A DNA stretch of 64,000 bases from an uncultured Muribaculaceae bacterium. GTDB lineage: Bacteria > Bacteroidota > Bacteroidia > Bacteroidales > Muribaculaceae. Positions 34,902-45,353 of this stretch are shown here, piece after piece (position 1 is the stretch's first letter; each line of letters begins with the position of its first letter). Where the stretch lies: positions 124,001 to 188,000 of the forward strand of contig CAKUQQ010000005.1 in assembly GCA_934675575.1 (NCBI GenBank), in the 5' to 3' direction. Made by a program: the position numbers and the translations under genes. The notes beneath the pieces were generated by a model, which was given only the letters and a program-made list of their open reading frames with translations, did no database searches and was not told the DNA's origin.

Positions 34902-36851
34902 TTATTCGTGCAACCTTTCGCACTCACTTAACCACAACCGAGCGCAGGCATCGCTCGGCATGCGCCAGTCGCCACGCGGTGATAACGAAATTGTACCCAC
35001 CTTTGGGCCATCGGGCATGCAAGAACGCTTGAACTGCTGCTGGAAGAATCTGCGGTAGAATGTCCTCAACCACTTGAGAATTGTGGCATTGTCAAAATCA
35101 GAAGCAAATGCTTTCTTTGCAAGCAAATATACTTTTGACGGTGCGTAACCAAATCTGATGATATTATATAAGAAGAAGTCGTGCAACTCGTATGGTCCAA
35201 CCAAATCCTCTGTTTTTTGGGCTATGTTGCCATTCTCATCAGCAGGGGTAAGCTCCGGACTGATAGGTGTGTCCAATATGTCAAGCAGCGTATTGCGCAT
35301 TGTGGCCTCATCAGTGTAATTCAACGCGAACCACCTAACAAGATATTTTGCAAGAGTTTTTGGAATACTGCCATTGACGTTATACATAGACATGTGGTCG
35401 CCATTATAGGTTGCCCAGCCAAGTGCCAGCTCCGACAAATCACCTGTGCCAAGAACCAAAGCGTTAACTTTGTTAGCGAAATCCATAAGAATTTGCGTGC
35501 GCTCTCTGGCTTGCGAGTTTTCGTATGTAACGTCATGCACATCTGCCGACTGACCAATATCTTTGAAATGCTGCGTCACGGCTGCCGAAATTGATATTTC
35601 TTTAGCTGTAACACCCAGAGAATTCATTAGCGCCACTGCATTGTTGTGAGTTCTGCCAGTTGTGCCAAAACCTGGCATGGTAATGCCATATATGTTTTTT
35701 CTGTCGAGCCCCAATTTATCGAAAGCCCTAACTGCCACAAGAAGTGCCAATGTTGAGTCAAGCCCTCCAGAAATGCCTACCACAATGGATTTTATGCCAG
35801 TAAAGTTCAACCTTCGCGCTAACCCATGCGACTGTATGTCAGTAATCTCATCACAGCGGCTATTCAAAGAACTGGCGTCGGCTGGCACAAACGGACATTT
35901 TTTTATGTTTCTCAATAAAACGTCAGCTTCGTAGTCAACGGCGTTTTTCTGCTCTACGCTTATCACGCGATATGGCTTAGCAAACGCTTGGCTTGAGTCA
36001 GAAAAACTTTGTGTAATTCTGCGCTCAAAGTTCAATGCCTCCACATCAACATCAGCCAATTTCATCTGTGAGTCAAGACAAAATCTATCGCCCTCGGCAA
36101 GTAGATTTCCATTTTCCGCAATCAAGATATTTCCGGAGAACACAAGGTCTGTTGAAGACTCGCCAAAACCAGCCGACGCATAGATATATGCTGCTACACA
36201 TTGGCTCGACTGGCGTTTTACAATTGATTTCAACCGACCGTGTTTGCCAATCAGTTCATTTGAAGCGGAAAGATTGACTATAATGTTGGCTCCATTAAGA
36301 GCTGCCACTGAACTGGGCGGTATGGCAACCCACATATCCTCGCAAATCTCAACGGCAATCTTCACGCGATTTGACTCAAATATCAAATCAGTGCCAAAAG
36401 GGTAGTACTGGCCTGCTATTTTGATTTGCTTTATGCCAGAGCACTGATTTCCGCTATTGAACCAACGTTTTTCGTAAAACTCCTTGTAATTTGGCAAATA
36501 GGTTTTTGGAACGACACCAATAACTTTGCCATGGCTGATAACGACAGCACAATTTAACAAGAACGAGTCTAAACGCAGAGGTGCACCAACCACGACAATT
36601 ATGTCACACTTTTTTGTAGCCCTGCAAATTTCAGATATAGCACTTTCTGTTTTGTCCAACAGCAAATCATCGGCGAATAAATCGGCACAAGTGTATGATG
36701 TGACCGACAGCTCCGGAAAGCTCAAAAGTTTAACGCCTTTATCTATTGCCTTTGCTATACAATCTATTATTTCTGCAGTGTTGAACTGAATGTCACCAAC
36801 GTTTGTCCTTGGGACTGCGCACGCAACTCTGTAAAATCCGTAATCGTTCAT
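34902..36851 (-). CDS. nadE: Glutamine-dependent NAD(+) synthetase
   Basis: Last step of NAD synthesis: amidation of nicotinate adenine dinucleotide using glutamine and ATP. The 649 residues contain an N-terminal nitrilase-type glutaminase domain. Its triad is the Glu of LLSFPELSVTSY, the Lys of PKTYLPNYKEFYEKRW and the Cys of VEICEDMW. A C-terminal ATP-pyrophosphatase domain follows with VVGISGGLDSTLAL. I choose the ATG at 36851; two codons earlier is only TTG. A -7 box at 36902-36910 precedes it, and it leads the nadE-tamB-DUF4421 unit. Confidence 0.96.
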   Translation of the reverse strand: MNDYGFYRVACAVPRTNVGDIQFNTAEIIDCIAKAIDKGVKLLSFPELSVTSYTCADLFADDLLLDKTESAISEICRATKKCDIIVVVGAPLRLDSFLLNCAVVISHGKVIGVVPKTYLPNYKEFYEKRWFNSGNQCSGIKQIKIAGQYYPFGTDLIFESNRVKIAVEICEDMWVAIPPSSVAALNGANIIVNLSASNELIGKHGRLKSIVKRQSSQCVAAYIYASAGFGESSTDLVFSGNILIAENGNLLAEGDRFCLDSQMKLADVDVEALNFERRITQSFSDSSQAFAKPYRVISVEQKNAVDYEADVLLRNIKKCPFVPADASSLNSRCDEITDIQSHGLARRLNFTGIKSIVVGISGGLDSTLALLVAVRAFDKLGLDRKNIYGITMPGFGTTGRTHNNAVALMNSLGVTAKEISISAAVTQHFKDIGQSADVHDVTYENSQARERTQILMDFANKVNALVLGTGDLSELALGWATYNGDHMSMYNVNGSIPKTLAKYLVRWFALNYTDEATMRNTLLDILDTPISPELTPADENGNIAQKTEDLVGPYELHDFFLYNIIRFGYAPSKVYLLAKKAFASDFDNATILKWLRTFYRRFFQQQFKRSCMPDGPKVGTISLSPRGDWRMPSDACARLWLSECERLHE

Positions 36852-36901
36852 AACCAATCATTATTCACACACGCCAATGATTTTGGAGTGCGCTTATTAT
36901 T

Positions 36902-36910
36902 GCAAAGTTA
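36902..36910 (-). promoter_or_regulatory. Putative -7 box for nadE
   Basis: Minus-strand TAACTTTGC fits TAnnTTTG about 52 bases before the nadE ATG, within the divergent nadE/glgA spacer (36852-37116). No good -33 element was seen. Confidence 0.45.
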
Positions 36911-37073
36911 CATATTTTTCAGCTTAAAAATCCATCTGTCTTGCGCTAAACGCAACAAAAAACCAAGTTTCATATTGAACATCGTTTTTGCTAATATATG
37001 GAGCTATGCAATATTTCACACGCCGTGCAATTAAGTTTAAATGTGGAATAATGTGCATTTCAAGTATTTTCAG

Positions 37074-37082
37074 TAATTTTGC
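37074..37082 (+). promoter_or_regulatory. Putative -7 box for the glycogen operon
   Basis: TAATTTTGC fits TAnnTTTG about 35 bases before the glycogen synthase ATG. With the nadE box it makes the spacer a divergent promoter region. Confidence 0.45.
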
Positions 37083-37116
37083 AGAAGAATTTAGAACAAA
37101 GGCATTTGATTAGTTT

Positions 37117-38748
37117 ATGCTGAATTATTTATTTGAAACCAGTTGGGAAGTTTGCAATAAAGTTGGTGGTATATATGCTGTCCTGTCAACAAAAGCACGA
37201 ACTCTCCAACAAAAATTCAATGACAACCTGCTATTCATTGGCCCAGACATTTGGGCAGACGCAGACTGTTTGTTCTTTGAGCACACAAACGAGACCATAG
37301 GATTTTTTTCAGAAAGCAACCCTCTGCCTGCAGGATTGCACGTCAAAATCGGGAGGTGGAAAGTTCCCGGCACACCAAAAGCTTTATTGGTCAACTACCA
37401 AGGACTATTTGAGCACAAAGATGCAATATACGCTAAAATGTGGGAAAATTTTGGAGTTGACTCACTACATGCCTATGGCGATTATGACGAATCGTGCATG
37501 TTTGCCGTTGCATCTGCCATTGTGATAGAACAAATCGTGCAATGCAACTTGATGACAAACGGAATCATAGCCCACTTTGACGAATGGACCACCGGTATGG
37601 GACTGCTTTATTTGAAAATGAAGTGCCCAGACATAGCCACGATATTCACAACACACGCCACAAGCATAGGTCGAAGCATTTGCGGCAATGGAAAGCCACT
37701 ATATGATTATCTAAAGGGGTATAATGGCAACCAAATGGCATGCGAACTAAACATGCAGTCAAAGCACTCTCTCGAACGTGCAGCTGCAGCCAATGCCGAC
37801 AAGTTCTCCACAGTGAGCGCAGTAACAGCCAAAGAATGTGAGCAGCTGTTTGAATGTAAGCCCGATGTCACACCAAATGCCTTCGAGCCTGATTATGTGC
37901 CAACAGGTAGCAACTTCACCTCCAAGCGCAGAAAGGCAAGAAAACTTCTATTGCAAATAGCCAGCCATCTGACAGGGTTCAGAATCAGCAACGATGCAAC
38001 GCTTATTGCCACTTCAGGGCGATGTGAGTTTAGAAACAAGGGCATTGACGCGTTTATTGATTCATGCAACATATTACGCACCGAGTTAAAAGGCTCTGAA
38101 AAAGAAATAGTGGCATTCATTTTAGTGCCAGGGTGGACAATCGGTCCACGACAAGATTTGCAAGCCTCATTAAAAAGCAAGGACATTGCAAGGTTGCCAG
38201 ATTCCGTAATCACGCACAATTTGCATAACGGCAGCAACGATATAATAAAACAAAAACTCGACTTTTTGGATTTCAAGAACGATGATTGTGACAATGTGAA
38301 AATCATATATGCGCCCTCATATCTTAATGGCAATGACGGAATCTTCAATTTGCCATATTACGACGTTTTAATTGGTTTTGACTTGACTATATTTCCGTCG
38401 TACTATGAACCATGGGGTTACACGCCACTCGAAAGCACAGCTTTTTCCGTGCCGACAATCACGACAAACCTTGCAGGCTTCGGCCAATGGGTGATTGATG
38501 AGATTGGAACTGACTGCACAAAAAGTGGGGTAGTTGTAGTTTCGCGCAATGACTCAAACTATAACGAGACGTTGCGTGATATTGTCAACAATGTGGAGGA
38601 CTACATAGGCAAAAGCAAGCAAGACATAACCAAAATAAGAAAGGCTGCAAAAGCGACATCACAAAAAGCCACATGGGACAAGTTCATTGGCTATTACATG
38701 GCTGTGTATGAAGCTGCAGTCAAAAAACACAACAAAAGAAACATTTAA
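37117..38748 (+). CDS. Eukaryote-like glycogen synthase (GT3 type)
   Basis: A 543-residue glycosyltransferase that elongates glycogen from a nucleotide-glucose donor. The N-terminus LFETSWEVCNKVGGIYAVLSTKA is that of the GT3 family found in fungi, animals and Bacteroidota, not the GT5 GlgA type. The C-terminal donor site shows FDLTIFPSYYEPWGYTPLES. It is 12 bases ahead of the phosphorylase gene, so synthesis and breakdown enzymes are co-transcribed. Whether it uses UDP- or ADP-glucose cannot be read from the sequence. Confidence 0.93.
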   Translation: MLNYLFETSWEVCNKVGGIYAVLSTKARTLQQKFNDNLLFIGPDIWADADCLFFEHTNETIGFFSESNPLPAGLHVKIGRWKVPGTPKALLVNYQGLFEHKDAIYAKMWENFGVDSLHAYGDYDESCMFAVASAIVIEQIVQCNLMTNGIIAHFDEWTTGMGLLYLKMKCPDIATIFTTHATSIGRSICGNGKPLYDYLKGYNGNQMACELNMQSKHSLERAAAANADKFSTVSAVTAKECEQLFECKPDVTPNAFEPDYVPTGSNFTSKRRKARKLLLQIASHLTGFRISNDATLIATSGRCEFRNKGIDAFIDSCNILRTELKGSEKEIVAFILVPGWTIGPRQDLQASLKSKDIARLPDSVITHNLHNGSNDIIKQKLDFLDFKNDDCDNVKIIYAPSYLNGNDGIFNLPYYDVLIGFDLTIFPSYYEPWGYTPLESTAFSVPTITTNLAGFGQWVIDEIGTDCTKSGVVVVSRNDSNYNETLRDIVNNVEDYIGKSKQDITKIRKAAKATSQKATWDKFIGYYMAVYEAAVKKHNKRNI

Positions 38749-38760
38749 TTTATTCGCAAT

Positions 38761-41316
38761 ATGAAAATTGACGTTAGTAATTCAAACACTCCGTCATGGA
38801 GAAACATCACGGTAAAAACGCAATTGCCAGCCAAGCTCAAAAAGCTTGACGAGTTGTCAAAAAACTTGTGGTGGGCATGGAACAGTGAAGCAAAGACAAT
38901 ATTTCATGACCTAAACAAGGAACTCTGGCACACAACTGGAGAAAACCCAGTGCTATTGCTTCAAAGACTGAATTCGGAGCAATTTGAGGAGATTTCGAAA
39001 GACGATGTAATGCTCGAAAGAATCAACACTGTATATACACATTTCAAGAACTATATGAAAGAGCCGTTGCGCACTGATTTGCCTTCGGTTTCTTATTTCA
39101 GCATGGAATATGGTTTATGCCCAGCATTGAAAATCTATTCCGGCGGTCTTGGCATTTTGGCAGGTGATTACATTAAAGAGGCATCTGACAGACGTGTGAA
39201 CATGACGGCAGTGGGTTTCTTATACAAATATGGCTATTTTACTCAAACGCTGGCAATGGACGGTCAGCAAATTGCCAAATATGAGCCACAGAACTTCAAT
39301 CAACTGCCAATAGAGCCAGTTCTTGACGAAAATGGCAAACAGATGGAACTTGAAGTGCCTTATCCTGAGCGCATCATTTATGCCAACATCTGGCGTGTCA
39401 ACGTTGGTCGCGTGAAACTTTATCTGCTTGACACCGAAAATGACAAAAACAGTGAGTTCGACAGACCAATAACAGATGAATTATATGGCGGAGACTGGGA
39501 AAACCGCATAAAACAAGAATATCTGCTCGGCATTGGTGGCATCTTGCTGCTCAAAAAACTCGGCATAAAAAATCAGCTTTACCACTGCAATGAGGGTCAT
39601 GCCGCTTTGCTAAACTTGCAACGTCTTGTTGACTACATTCAGGACGACGGTTTGAACTTCAACGAAGCTCTTGAAATCGTTAGAGCCTCGTCACTCTACA
39701 CCGTGCACACTCCTGTGCCTGCCGGCCATGATTATTTCGACGAAGGCTTGTTTGGCAAGTATATGGGCGGATTTCCAGAAAAGCTTGGAATTTCTTGGAA
39801 CGATCTCATGAACATGGGTCGCGAGAATCCAAATTCACAGGAACGTTTCTGCATGAGCGTGTTTGCCCTTAACACCACTCAAGAGTCAAATGGCGTGAGC
39901 TGGCTGCACGGACAAGTGTCGCGACGCATGTTTGCCGGATTATGGAAAGGCTTTGCCCCCGAAGAGTCGCATGTGGGATATGTGACCAACGGTGTGCACA
40001 TGCCAACATGGGCAGCATCGGAATGGAAAGAATATTACTCAAAAATTCTTGGCGATGACTTTGAAGAGCATCAAGAAGACGAAAAAACATGGGCACCAAT
40101 TCTTAATGTTCCCGATGAGGAAATTTGGAATATGCGCCAACTGCTCAAAAACAAGCTAATCGACTTTGTGAAACGTGACTTCAGCGCTACTTGGCTCAAG
40201 AACCAAGGAGACCCGACGAGAATCATGTCGATTGTTGACAAAATCAATCCTAATGCACTGCTAATCGGTTTTGCTCGCCGTTTTGCCACTTACAAACGTG
40301 CGCATTTGCTGTTCACCGATCTTGACCGCTTGTCAAAGATTGTGAACAACGAGAAATTCCCAGTTCAATTCATATTCGCAGGAAAAGCGCACCCGGCCGA
40401 CGGCGCAGGCAAAGATTTGATTAAGCACATCATTGAAATATCAAAAATGCCACAATTCCTCGGCAAAATCATTTTCCTCGAGAACTACGAAATGGCCGTG
40501 TCAAAACGACTGATTACGGGTGTTGACATCTGGCTGAATACGCCTACACGCCCACTTGAGGCCTCAGGCACATCTGGTGAAAAGGCCGAGATGAACGGTC
40601 TGCTTAATTTCTCGGTGCTCGATGGTTGGTGGTATGAAGGCTATCGTGAGGGGGCAGGTTGGGCATTGACCGACAAACGCACCTACACTGACCAGGGTCA
40701 GCAAGACAAACTTGATGCAGCTACAATCTATTCTATGCTGGAGAATGAGATTATTCCGCTCTATTTTGCCAAAAACTCAAAAGGCTACTCTCCAGAATGG
40801 GTTCAATACATAAAGAATTCCATTGCACACATTGCTCCGCACTACACGATGTCGAGAATGATTAAGGACTATTTCGACCGTTTCTACATAAAAGAAGCCA
40901 ACCGTTCAAGTTCACTTTGCGAAAACAATTATGCTTTAGCAAGAGAAATCGTTAACTGGAAAGAAAACGTGGTTTCGAAATGGAACGATGTGCTGCCCGT
41001 GGATATTCAGCTTTCAGACTCACTCAAAAACTCAACCAATAATGGAGAGCCAATAGAAGCAACGATAAAGCTTAATACAGCCGGACTCACCAGCGACATA
41101 AAGATAGAACTTGTGGTGTATTCCGAAATAGATGGAGAAACCAAATTCTACAACACTTATCCTCTGAAGGTAATCGATGCCGAAGGTGACATTCTCACAT
41201 ACCAACTGAGATTGCACCTGAAAGATGACGGCGTGTTCAAATATTCGTTCCGTGTATACCCATGGAACGAAAAATTGCCGCATCGCCAAGACTTCGCTTA
41301 CATGAAGTGGATTTAA
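38761..41316 (+). CDS. glgP: Alpha-glucan phosphorylase (GT35)
   Basis: An 851-residue PLP-dependent enzyme releasing glucose 1-phosphate from glycogen. The N-terminal DUF3417-like part contains [10 protein letters not shown], followed by [10 protein letters not shown] and [16 protein letters not shown]. The PLP lysine lies in [14 protein letters not shown]; a Glu stands where many homologues have Met before the Lys. The C-terminal 110 residues form an extra beta-rich domain. It follows glycogen synthase by 12 bases and is followed by a hairpin terminator. Confidence 0.94.
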   Translation: MKIDVSNSNTPSWRNITVKTQLPAKLKKLDELSKNLWWAWNSEAKTIFHDLNKELWHTTGENPVLLLQRLNSEQFEEISKDDVMLERINTVYTHFKNYMKEPLRTDLPSVSYFSMEYGLCPALKIYSGGLGILAGDYIKEASDRRVNMTAVGFLYKYGYFTQTLAMDGQQIAKYEPQNFNQLPIEPVLDENGKQMELEVPYPERIIYANIWRVNVGRVKLYLLDTENDKNSEFDRPITDELYGGDWENRIKQEYLLGIGGILLLKKLGIKNQLYHCNEGHAALLNLQRLVDYIQDDGLNFNEALEIVRASSLYTVHTPVPAGHDYFDEGLFGKYMGGFPEKLGISWNDLMNMGRENPNSQERFCMSVFALNTTQESNGVSWLHGQVSRRMFAGLWKGFAPEESHVGYVTNGVHMPTWAASEWKEYYSKILGDDFEEHQEDEKTWAPILNVPDEEIWNMRQLLKNKLIDFVKRDFSATWLKNQGDPTRIMSIVDKINPNALLIGFARRFATYKRAHLLFTDLDRLSKIVNNEKFPVQFIFAGKAHPADGAGKDLIKHIIEISKMPQFLGKIIFLENYEMAVSKRLITGVDIWLNTPTRPLEASGTSGEKAEMNGLLNFSVLDGWWYEGYREGAGWALTDKRTYTDQGQQDKLDAATIYSMLENEIIPLYFAKNSKGYSPEWVQYIKNSIAHIAPHYTMSRMIKDYFDRFYIKEANRSSSLCENNYALAREIVNWKENVVSKWNDVLPVDIQLSDSLKNSTNNGEPIEATIKLNTAGLTSDIKIELVVYSEIDGETKFYNTYPLKVIDAEGDILTYQLRLHLKDDGVFKYSFRVYPWNEKLPHRQDFAYMKWI

Positions 41317-41346
41317 TACAGAACCTATCATTTTTTGCTGATGATA

Positions 41347-41390
41347 ATAGGGACATGACAGAACCTTGCCGTGCCCCTATTTTATTTATT
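41347..41390 (+). terminator. Terminator of the glycogen operon
   Basis: Stem ATAGGGACATG (41347-41357) pairs with CGTGCCCCTAT (41370-41380) with one mismatch and one G-U pair. It is followed by a T-rich run TTTTATTTATT, 30 bases after the phosphorylase stop. Confidence 0.75.
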
Positions 41391-41408
41391 CCTAACAACA
41401 AATATTAT

Positions 41409-41440
41409 TTTGTACAACACAATTATAATGTTTAATTTTG
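41409..41440 (+). promoter_or_regulatory. Promoter of the polysaccharide-export lipoprotein gene
   Basis: TTTG (41409-41412), a 20-base spacer and TAATTTTG (41433-41440) agree well with the Bacteroidetes -33/-7 consensus. The ATG follows after 57 bases. Confidence 0.65.
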
Positions 41441-41497
41441 TATTCATAAATGTTTATTATACTGATTTCATAGGAAAATTACAAAATTTTAAATAAC

Positions 41498-42337
41498 ATG
41501 AAATTGAAATTATTTTTAATCACTTCTGTATTATGTTTTATTTTGGTTAGTTGCGGAAGTACTAAAGAAATTCCTTATGTGATTGACGCCGACAAATTAC
41601 CCGAAAACATGCTAAAAGAAACAGCCAAGTATTCCGACCCAATAGTGCAACCTGGCGATATTCTCCAAATTCTTGTAACAAGCAACAATGTGGAAGCCAT
41701 GGAAGCTGTGAAGCCGTTCAATAAGGCAACTTACTGGGGGGGAGATGGCATGAGTTCTATAGTTGGCAATACTACTCAAACTGCAAGTAACAATGAAGGA
41801 TCTATATATTACTATCTCGTAGATGATGCTGGCAACATCGAGTTCCCATTGCTTGGAAAAGTTCATGTTGACGGATTAAAAACAGGTGAAATAAGCGAAT
41901 TAATTGCTTCTAAAATATATCCTAAATATTTGACAGCCAAACCAGGTGTAGAAGTTCGTTTCCGTAATTTCAAGGTATATGCCCTTGGAGAGTTTAATAA
42001 ACCTGGTGCCATATCATCGGCAAACGGAAAAATGAACATTCTTGAAGCCGTGGCACAAGCTGGCGACTTGACCATCTTTGGTGTGCGTAAAAACGTTATG
42101 GTCATCAGAACCAATGCAGATGGCTCACGCAAGGTGTTCCGCTTGGATTTAACAAATAAGAACCTGCTTTTGTCTCCAGGCTATAACTTGCAACAAAATG
42201 ATGTGATTTATGTGCAGCCAAATAAAGCCAAGGCACGTTCGGCATGGACAATTGCTCCAGGTTGGTCTTTTGCAATGAGTATAATCGGCACTTTAGTCTC
42301 AATTTCAACGCTTGTAATAACACTCACAAAGAAATAA
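41498..42337 (+). CDS. Polysaccharide biosynthesis/export lipoprotein (Wza-like)
   Basis: A 279-residue outer-membrane lipoprotein of the polysaccharide-export family. The lipobox is LVSC near residue 19. The poly-export domain follows (YSDPIVQPGDILQILV, later VDDAGNIEFPLLGKVHVDGL), then an SLBB-like stretch (VYALGEFNKPGAISSANGKM) and a C-terminal hydrophobic segment near residues 255-276. Wza-type proteins form the outer-membrane channel for capsule or exopolysaccharide. It stands alone here between its own promoter and terminator, with no tyrosine kinase/Wzc or glycosyltransferase next to it. Confidence 0.93.
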   Translation: MKLKLFLITSVLCFILVSCGSTKEIPYVIDADKLPENMLKETAKYSDPIVQPGDILQILVTSNNVEAMEAVKPFNKATYWGGDGMSSIVGNTTQTASNNEGSIYYYLVDDAGNIEFPLLGKVHVDGLKTGEISELIASKIYPKYLTAKPGVEVRFRNFKVYALGEFNKPGAISSANGKMNILEAVAQAGDLTIFGVRKNVMVIRTNADGSRKVFRLDLTNKNLLLSPGYNLQQNDVIYVQPNKAKARSAWTIAPGWSFAMSIIGTLVSISTLVITLTKK

Positions 42338-42364
42338 CGCTATACCGATTTAGTAGATATTATC

Positions 42365-42400
42365 AAAATGACCACTTTTCTCACGAAGTGGTCATTTTTT
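42365..42400 (+). terminator. Terminator after the polysaccharide-export gene
   Basis: A perfect 13-bp stem AAAATGACCACTT (42365-42377) / AAGTGGTCATTTT (42386-42398) with an 8-base loop, ending in a run of T. It could work in both directions because of the A-tract on the left. Confidence 0.9.
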
Positions 42401-42543
42401 ATTTGACGTATGACATTTTGTCATACACTCGCTTTCTATCATAACCATCTAATATCCAGCCACAAAACGTTTTCATTCTCACTTAGGGCACAGATATTGC
42501 AATATTATAGGACGAAACAGAAAGGAAACAAAAATATAAATAT

Positions 42544-45132
42544 ATGAACTTTAATAATTTTACAATCAAATCGCAAGAGATGCTGCAGAAAGCAGTACGG
42601 ATTGCCTCGGACAACGGCAATCAGGCTGTGGAGCCTGTGCATCTCATGAAAGCATTGCTTGGTGATGAGAGTTCGGTTGTGAAATTCATTTTACAAAAAT
42701 TAGATGTTCCAACTGAGCGCATTGAGCAACAGCTTGACGAACAAATGAGGCAACTGCCGCATGTTAACGGTGGAGAACCTTATTTGAGCAACGATGCCAC
42801 TAAAGTGCTTGAAAAAGCCGAAGAGTTGGCTCAGAAAAACGGTGACCAGTATGTGACTGTGGAAGGTGTGCTGCTCGCTTTGTTTGTGGTGAACTCTTCT
42901 GTATCAACAATTCTGAAAGATGCAGGAATGACGCAAAAAGACCTTGAAGCCGCCATTACCGAATTGCGTAAAGGCAAAAAAGCTACAGGGCAGCAAGCAG
43001 AGGACCAATACAATGCACTGAGCAAGTATGCAATCAACCTCAATGAACGTGCGCGCCAAGGCAAGCTCGACCCAGTAATCGGCCGTGATGATGAAATAAG
43101 GCGTGTACTCCAGATATTGAGCCGCAGAACAAAAAACAACCCAATCTTAATTGGCGAGCCGGGAACTGGTAAGACAGCCATCGTAGAAGGACTTGCACAA
43201 CGAATTGTGCGTGGCGATGTGCCAGAGAACCTGCGCATGAAGCAAGTGTACTCTCTTGATATGGGTGCTCTGATTGCTGGAGCAAAATACCAAGGTGAGT
43301 TTGAGGAAAGGCTAAAAGCCGTAATCAACGAAATTGCGCAGTCAAACGGAGGCATAATTCTATTTATCGATGAAATTCACACATTGGTGGGCGCCGGACA
43401 AAGCAATGGTGCAATGGACGCTGCCAACATTCTTAAACCAGCATTGGCAAGAGGAGAGCTGCGCAGCATAGGTGCCACAACTCTTGATGAGTACCAAAAG
43501 TACTTTGAGAAAGACAAGGCTCTGGAGCGACGCTTTCAGGTTGTGATGGTTGACGAGCCTGACGAAGAAAGTGCCATCGCAATTTTGCGTGGTCTTAAAG
43601 AGAAATATGAGAACCACCACAAGGTACGTATCAAAGACGATGCTATAATTGCCGCAGTTAAACTGAGCGAACGCTACATTGCCGACCGTTTCTTGCCCGA
43701 CAAGGCAATAGACTTGGTAGATGAGGCTGCAGCCAAGCTACGAATAGAGATGGATTCTGTGCCGCAAGGTCTCGATGAAATCACTCGTAAGATTTCGCAA
43801 CTTGAAATAGAACGAGAGGCCATCAAGCGTGATGGTGACGAACAGCGAATCAAACAACTTGACGAGCAGATTGCCAACTTGAAAGACAAGGAGAGCGACT
43901 ACAACGCCAAGTGGAAAGCCGAAAAGGACATCATCAACAAGATTCAGCAAAACAAGATTGACATTGAGCAGCTGAACTTTGAGGCAGAAAGGGCTGAGCG
44001 TGACGGTGATTATGCCAAAGTGGCTGAAATCAGATATTCGAGCATAAAGCAAAAAGAAGATGAGAACAAGTCTCTGCAAGAGAAGCTCAAAGGCATGCAG
44101 GGCGACAAGGCTCTGATTAAGGAGGAGGTGGATTCTGACGACATTGCCGACATAGTGTCGCGATGGACTGGGATTCCAGTAACCAAGATGCTGAAATCAG
44201 AGAAAGACAAGCTGCTACATCTTGAGGAAGAATTGCACAAGCGTGTGGTGGGACAAGACGAAGCCATCGCTGCCATATCTGATGCAGTACGCCGTAGCAG
44301 GGCAGGTCTTAACGACCCTCGCCGCCCAATAGGCTCATTCATATTCCTCGGCACCACAGGTGTGGGTAAAACCGAGCTTGCAAAGGCATTGGCAGACTAC
44401 CTGTTCAATGACGAGAACATGATGACGCGTATTGATATGAGCGAATATCAAGAGAAATTCTCGGTGACACGACTCATCGGTTCACCTCCAGGCTATGTGG
44501 GCTATGACGAGGGTGGTCAACTCACGGAGGCTGTGCGTCGCAAACCATATTCAGTGGTACTGTTTGATGAAATAGAGAAGGCACACCCCGATGTGTTCAA
44601 CATCTTGCTCCAGGTGCTTGATGACGGACGTTTGACCGACAACAAGGGCCGCACAGTCAACTTCAAGAACACAATCATCATAATGACTTCTAATTTGGGT
44701 TCAAGCTTAATCAGAGAACGTTTTGAGCATCTGACCCCAGAGAACAGGTCAAGTGTGATTGAATCGACGAAGAAAGATGTGTTTGAGTTGCTCAAAAAGA
44801 CTATTCGCCCAGAGTTCTTGAACCGTATTGACGACATAATAATGTTCACGCCTCTTGATGAGAATCAAATCAAGCAAATCGTAAGATTGCAAATGAACAG
44901 CGTCAAGAAACAACTTGAGGCCAATGGTATAACGCTGGAAACAACTGACAAAGCAGTGGCATACCTTGCAAAAGCCGGATTTGACCCAGAGTTTGGTGCT
45001 CGCCCTGTGAAGCGTGCAATACAAGACTTGGTGCTCAACACTCTGTCGAAAGACATTATTGCCCAGAAGATTGACAGAAATAAGCCGATTGTCATAGATG
45101 CCGATGCGAATGGTTTGAAGTTCAACAACTAA
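42544..45132 (+). CDS. clpB: ATP-dependent disaggregase ClpB
   Basis: An 862-residue AAA+ chaperone that dissolves protein aggregates with DnaK. Domain order: N-domain repeats (1-145), first AAA+ module with [13 protein letters not shown], a middle coiled coil (about 400-520, rich in E/K/Q), and a second AAA+ module with [14 protein letters not shown]. The coiled-coil middle domain marks it as ClpB rather than ClpA or ClpC, and there is no ClpP-binding IGF loop evident. It is a single-gene unit with a strong terminator. Stress induction is likely for the family, but no operator was recognised upstream. Confidence 0.97.
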   Translation: MNFNNFTIKSQEMLQKAVRIASDNGNQAVEPVHLMKALLGDESSVVKFILQKLDVPTERIEQQLDEQMRQLPHVNGGEPYLSNDATKVLEKAEELAQKNGDQYVTVEGVLLALFVVNSSVSTILKDAGMTQKDLEAAITELRKGKKATGQQAEDQYNALSKYAINLNERARQGKLDPVIGRDDEIRRVLQILSRRTKNNPILIGEPGTGKTAIVEGLAQRIVRGDVPENLRMKQVYSLDMGALIAGAKYQGEFEERLKAVINEIAQSNGGIILFIDEIHTLVGAGQSNGAMDAANILKPALARGELRSIGATTLDEYQKYFEKDKALERRFQVVMVDEPDEESAIAILRGLKEKYENHHKVRIKDDAIIAAVKLSERYIADRFLPDKAIDLVDEAAAKLRIEMDSVPQGLDEITRKISQLEIEREAIKRDGDEQRIKQLDEQIANLKDKESDYNAKWKAEKDIINKIQQNKIDIEQLNFEAERAERDGDYAKVAEIRYSSIKQKEDENKSLQEKLKGMQGDKALIKEEVDSDDIADIVSRWTGIPVTKMLKSEKDKLLHLEEELHKRVVGQDEAIAAISDAVRRSRAGLNDPRRPIGSFIFLGTTGVGKTELAKALADYLFNDENMMTRIDMSEYQEKFSVTRLIGSPPGYVGYDEGGQLTEAVRRKPYSVVLFDEIEKAHPDVFNILLQVLDDGRLTDNKGRTVNFKNTIIIMTSNLGSSLIRERFEHLTPENRSSVIESTKKDVFELLKKTIRPEFLNRIDDIIMFTPLDENQIKQIVRLQMNSVKKQLEANGITLETTDKAVAYLAKAGFDPEFGARPVKRAIQDLVLNTLSKDIIAQKIDRNKPIVIDADANGLKFNN

Positions 45133-45184
45133 TCATTAGGCATTAAACATTAAACATGACAAAAAAGCCTAAGCTATATGAGAG

Positions 45185-45220
45185 CCGGTGTGGGAAAAAT
45201 TCCACACCGGTTTTTTTTTT
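45185..45220 (+). terminator. Terminator after clpB
   Basis: Stem CCGGTGTGG (45185-45193) / CCACACCGG (45202-45210) followed directly by ten T residues, 52 bases past the clpB stop: a textbook intrinsic terminator. Confidence 0.95.
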
Positions 45221-45296
45221 GCTCTTGCGCTTTTAAGATTGACAGCACTTTATAACCGTGCATGTGCCGAAATTTTCTCATTATCATAAAAATGCC

Positions 45297-45304
45297 TAAC
45301 TTTG
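45297..45304 (+). promoter_or_regulatory. Putative -7 box for lon
   Basis: TAACTTTG fits TAnnTTTG 50 bases before the lon ATG, between the clpB terminator and the gene. No -33 TTTG was recognised. Confidence 0.4.
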
Positions 45305-45353
45305 GCATCTTATTTGCATAGATAATATTCTAAGGAGATTTTTAGAGCAGAAT

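Noticed and set aside
41498..42337. Start of a capsule or exopolysaccharide locus
   Set aside because: Only the export lipoprotein is present; flanking genes are glycogen metabolism and clpB, with terminators on both sides.
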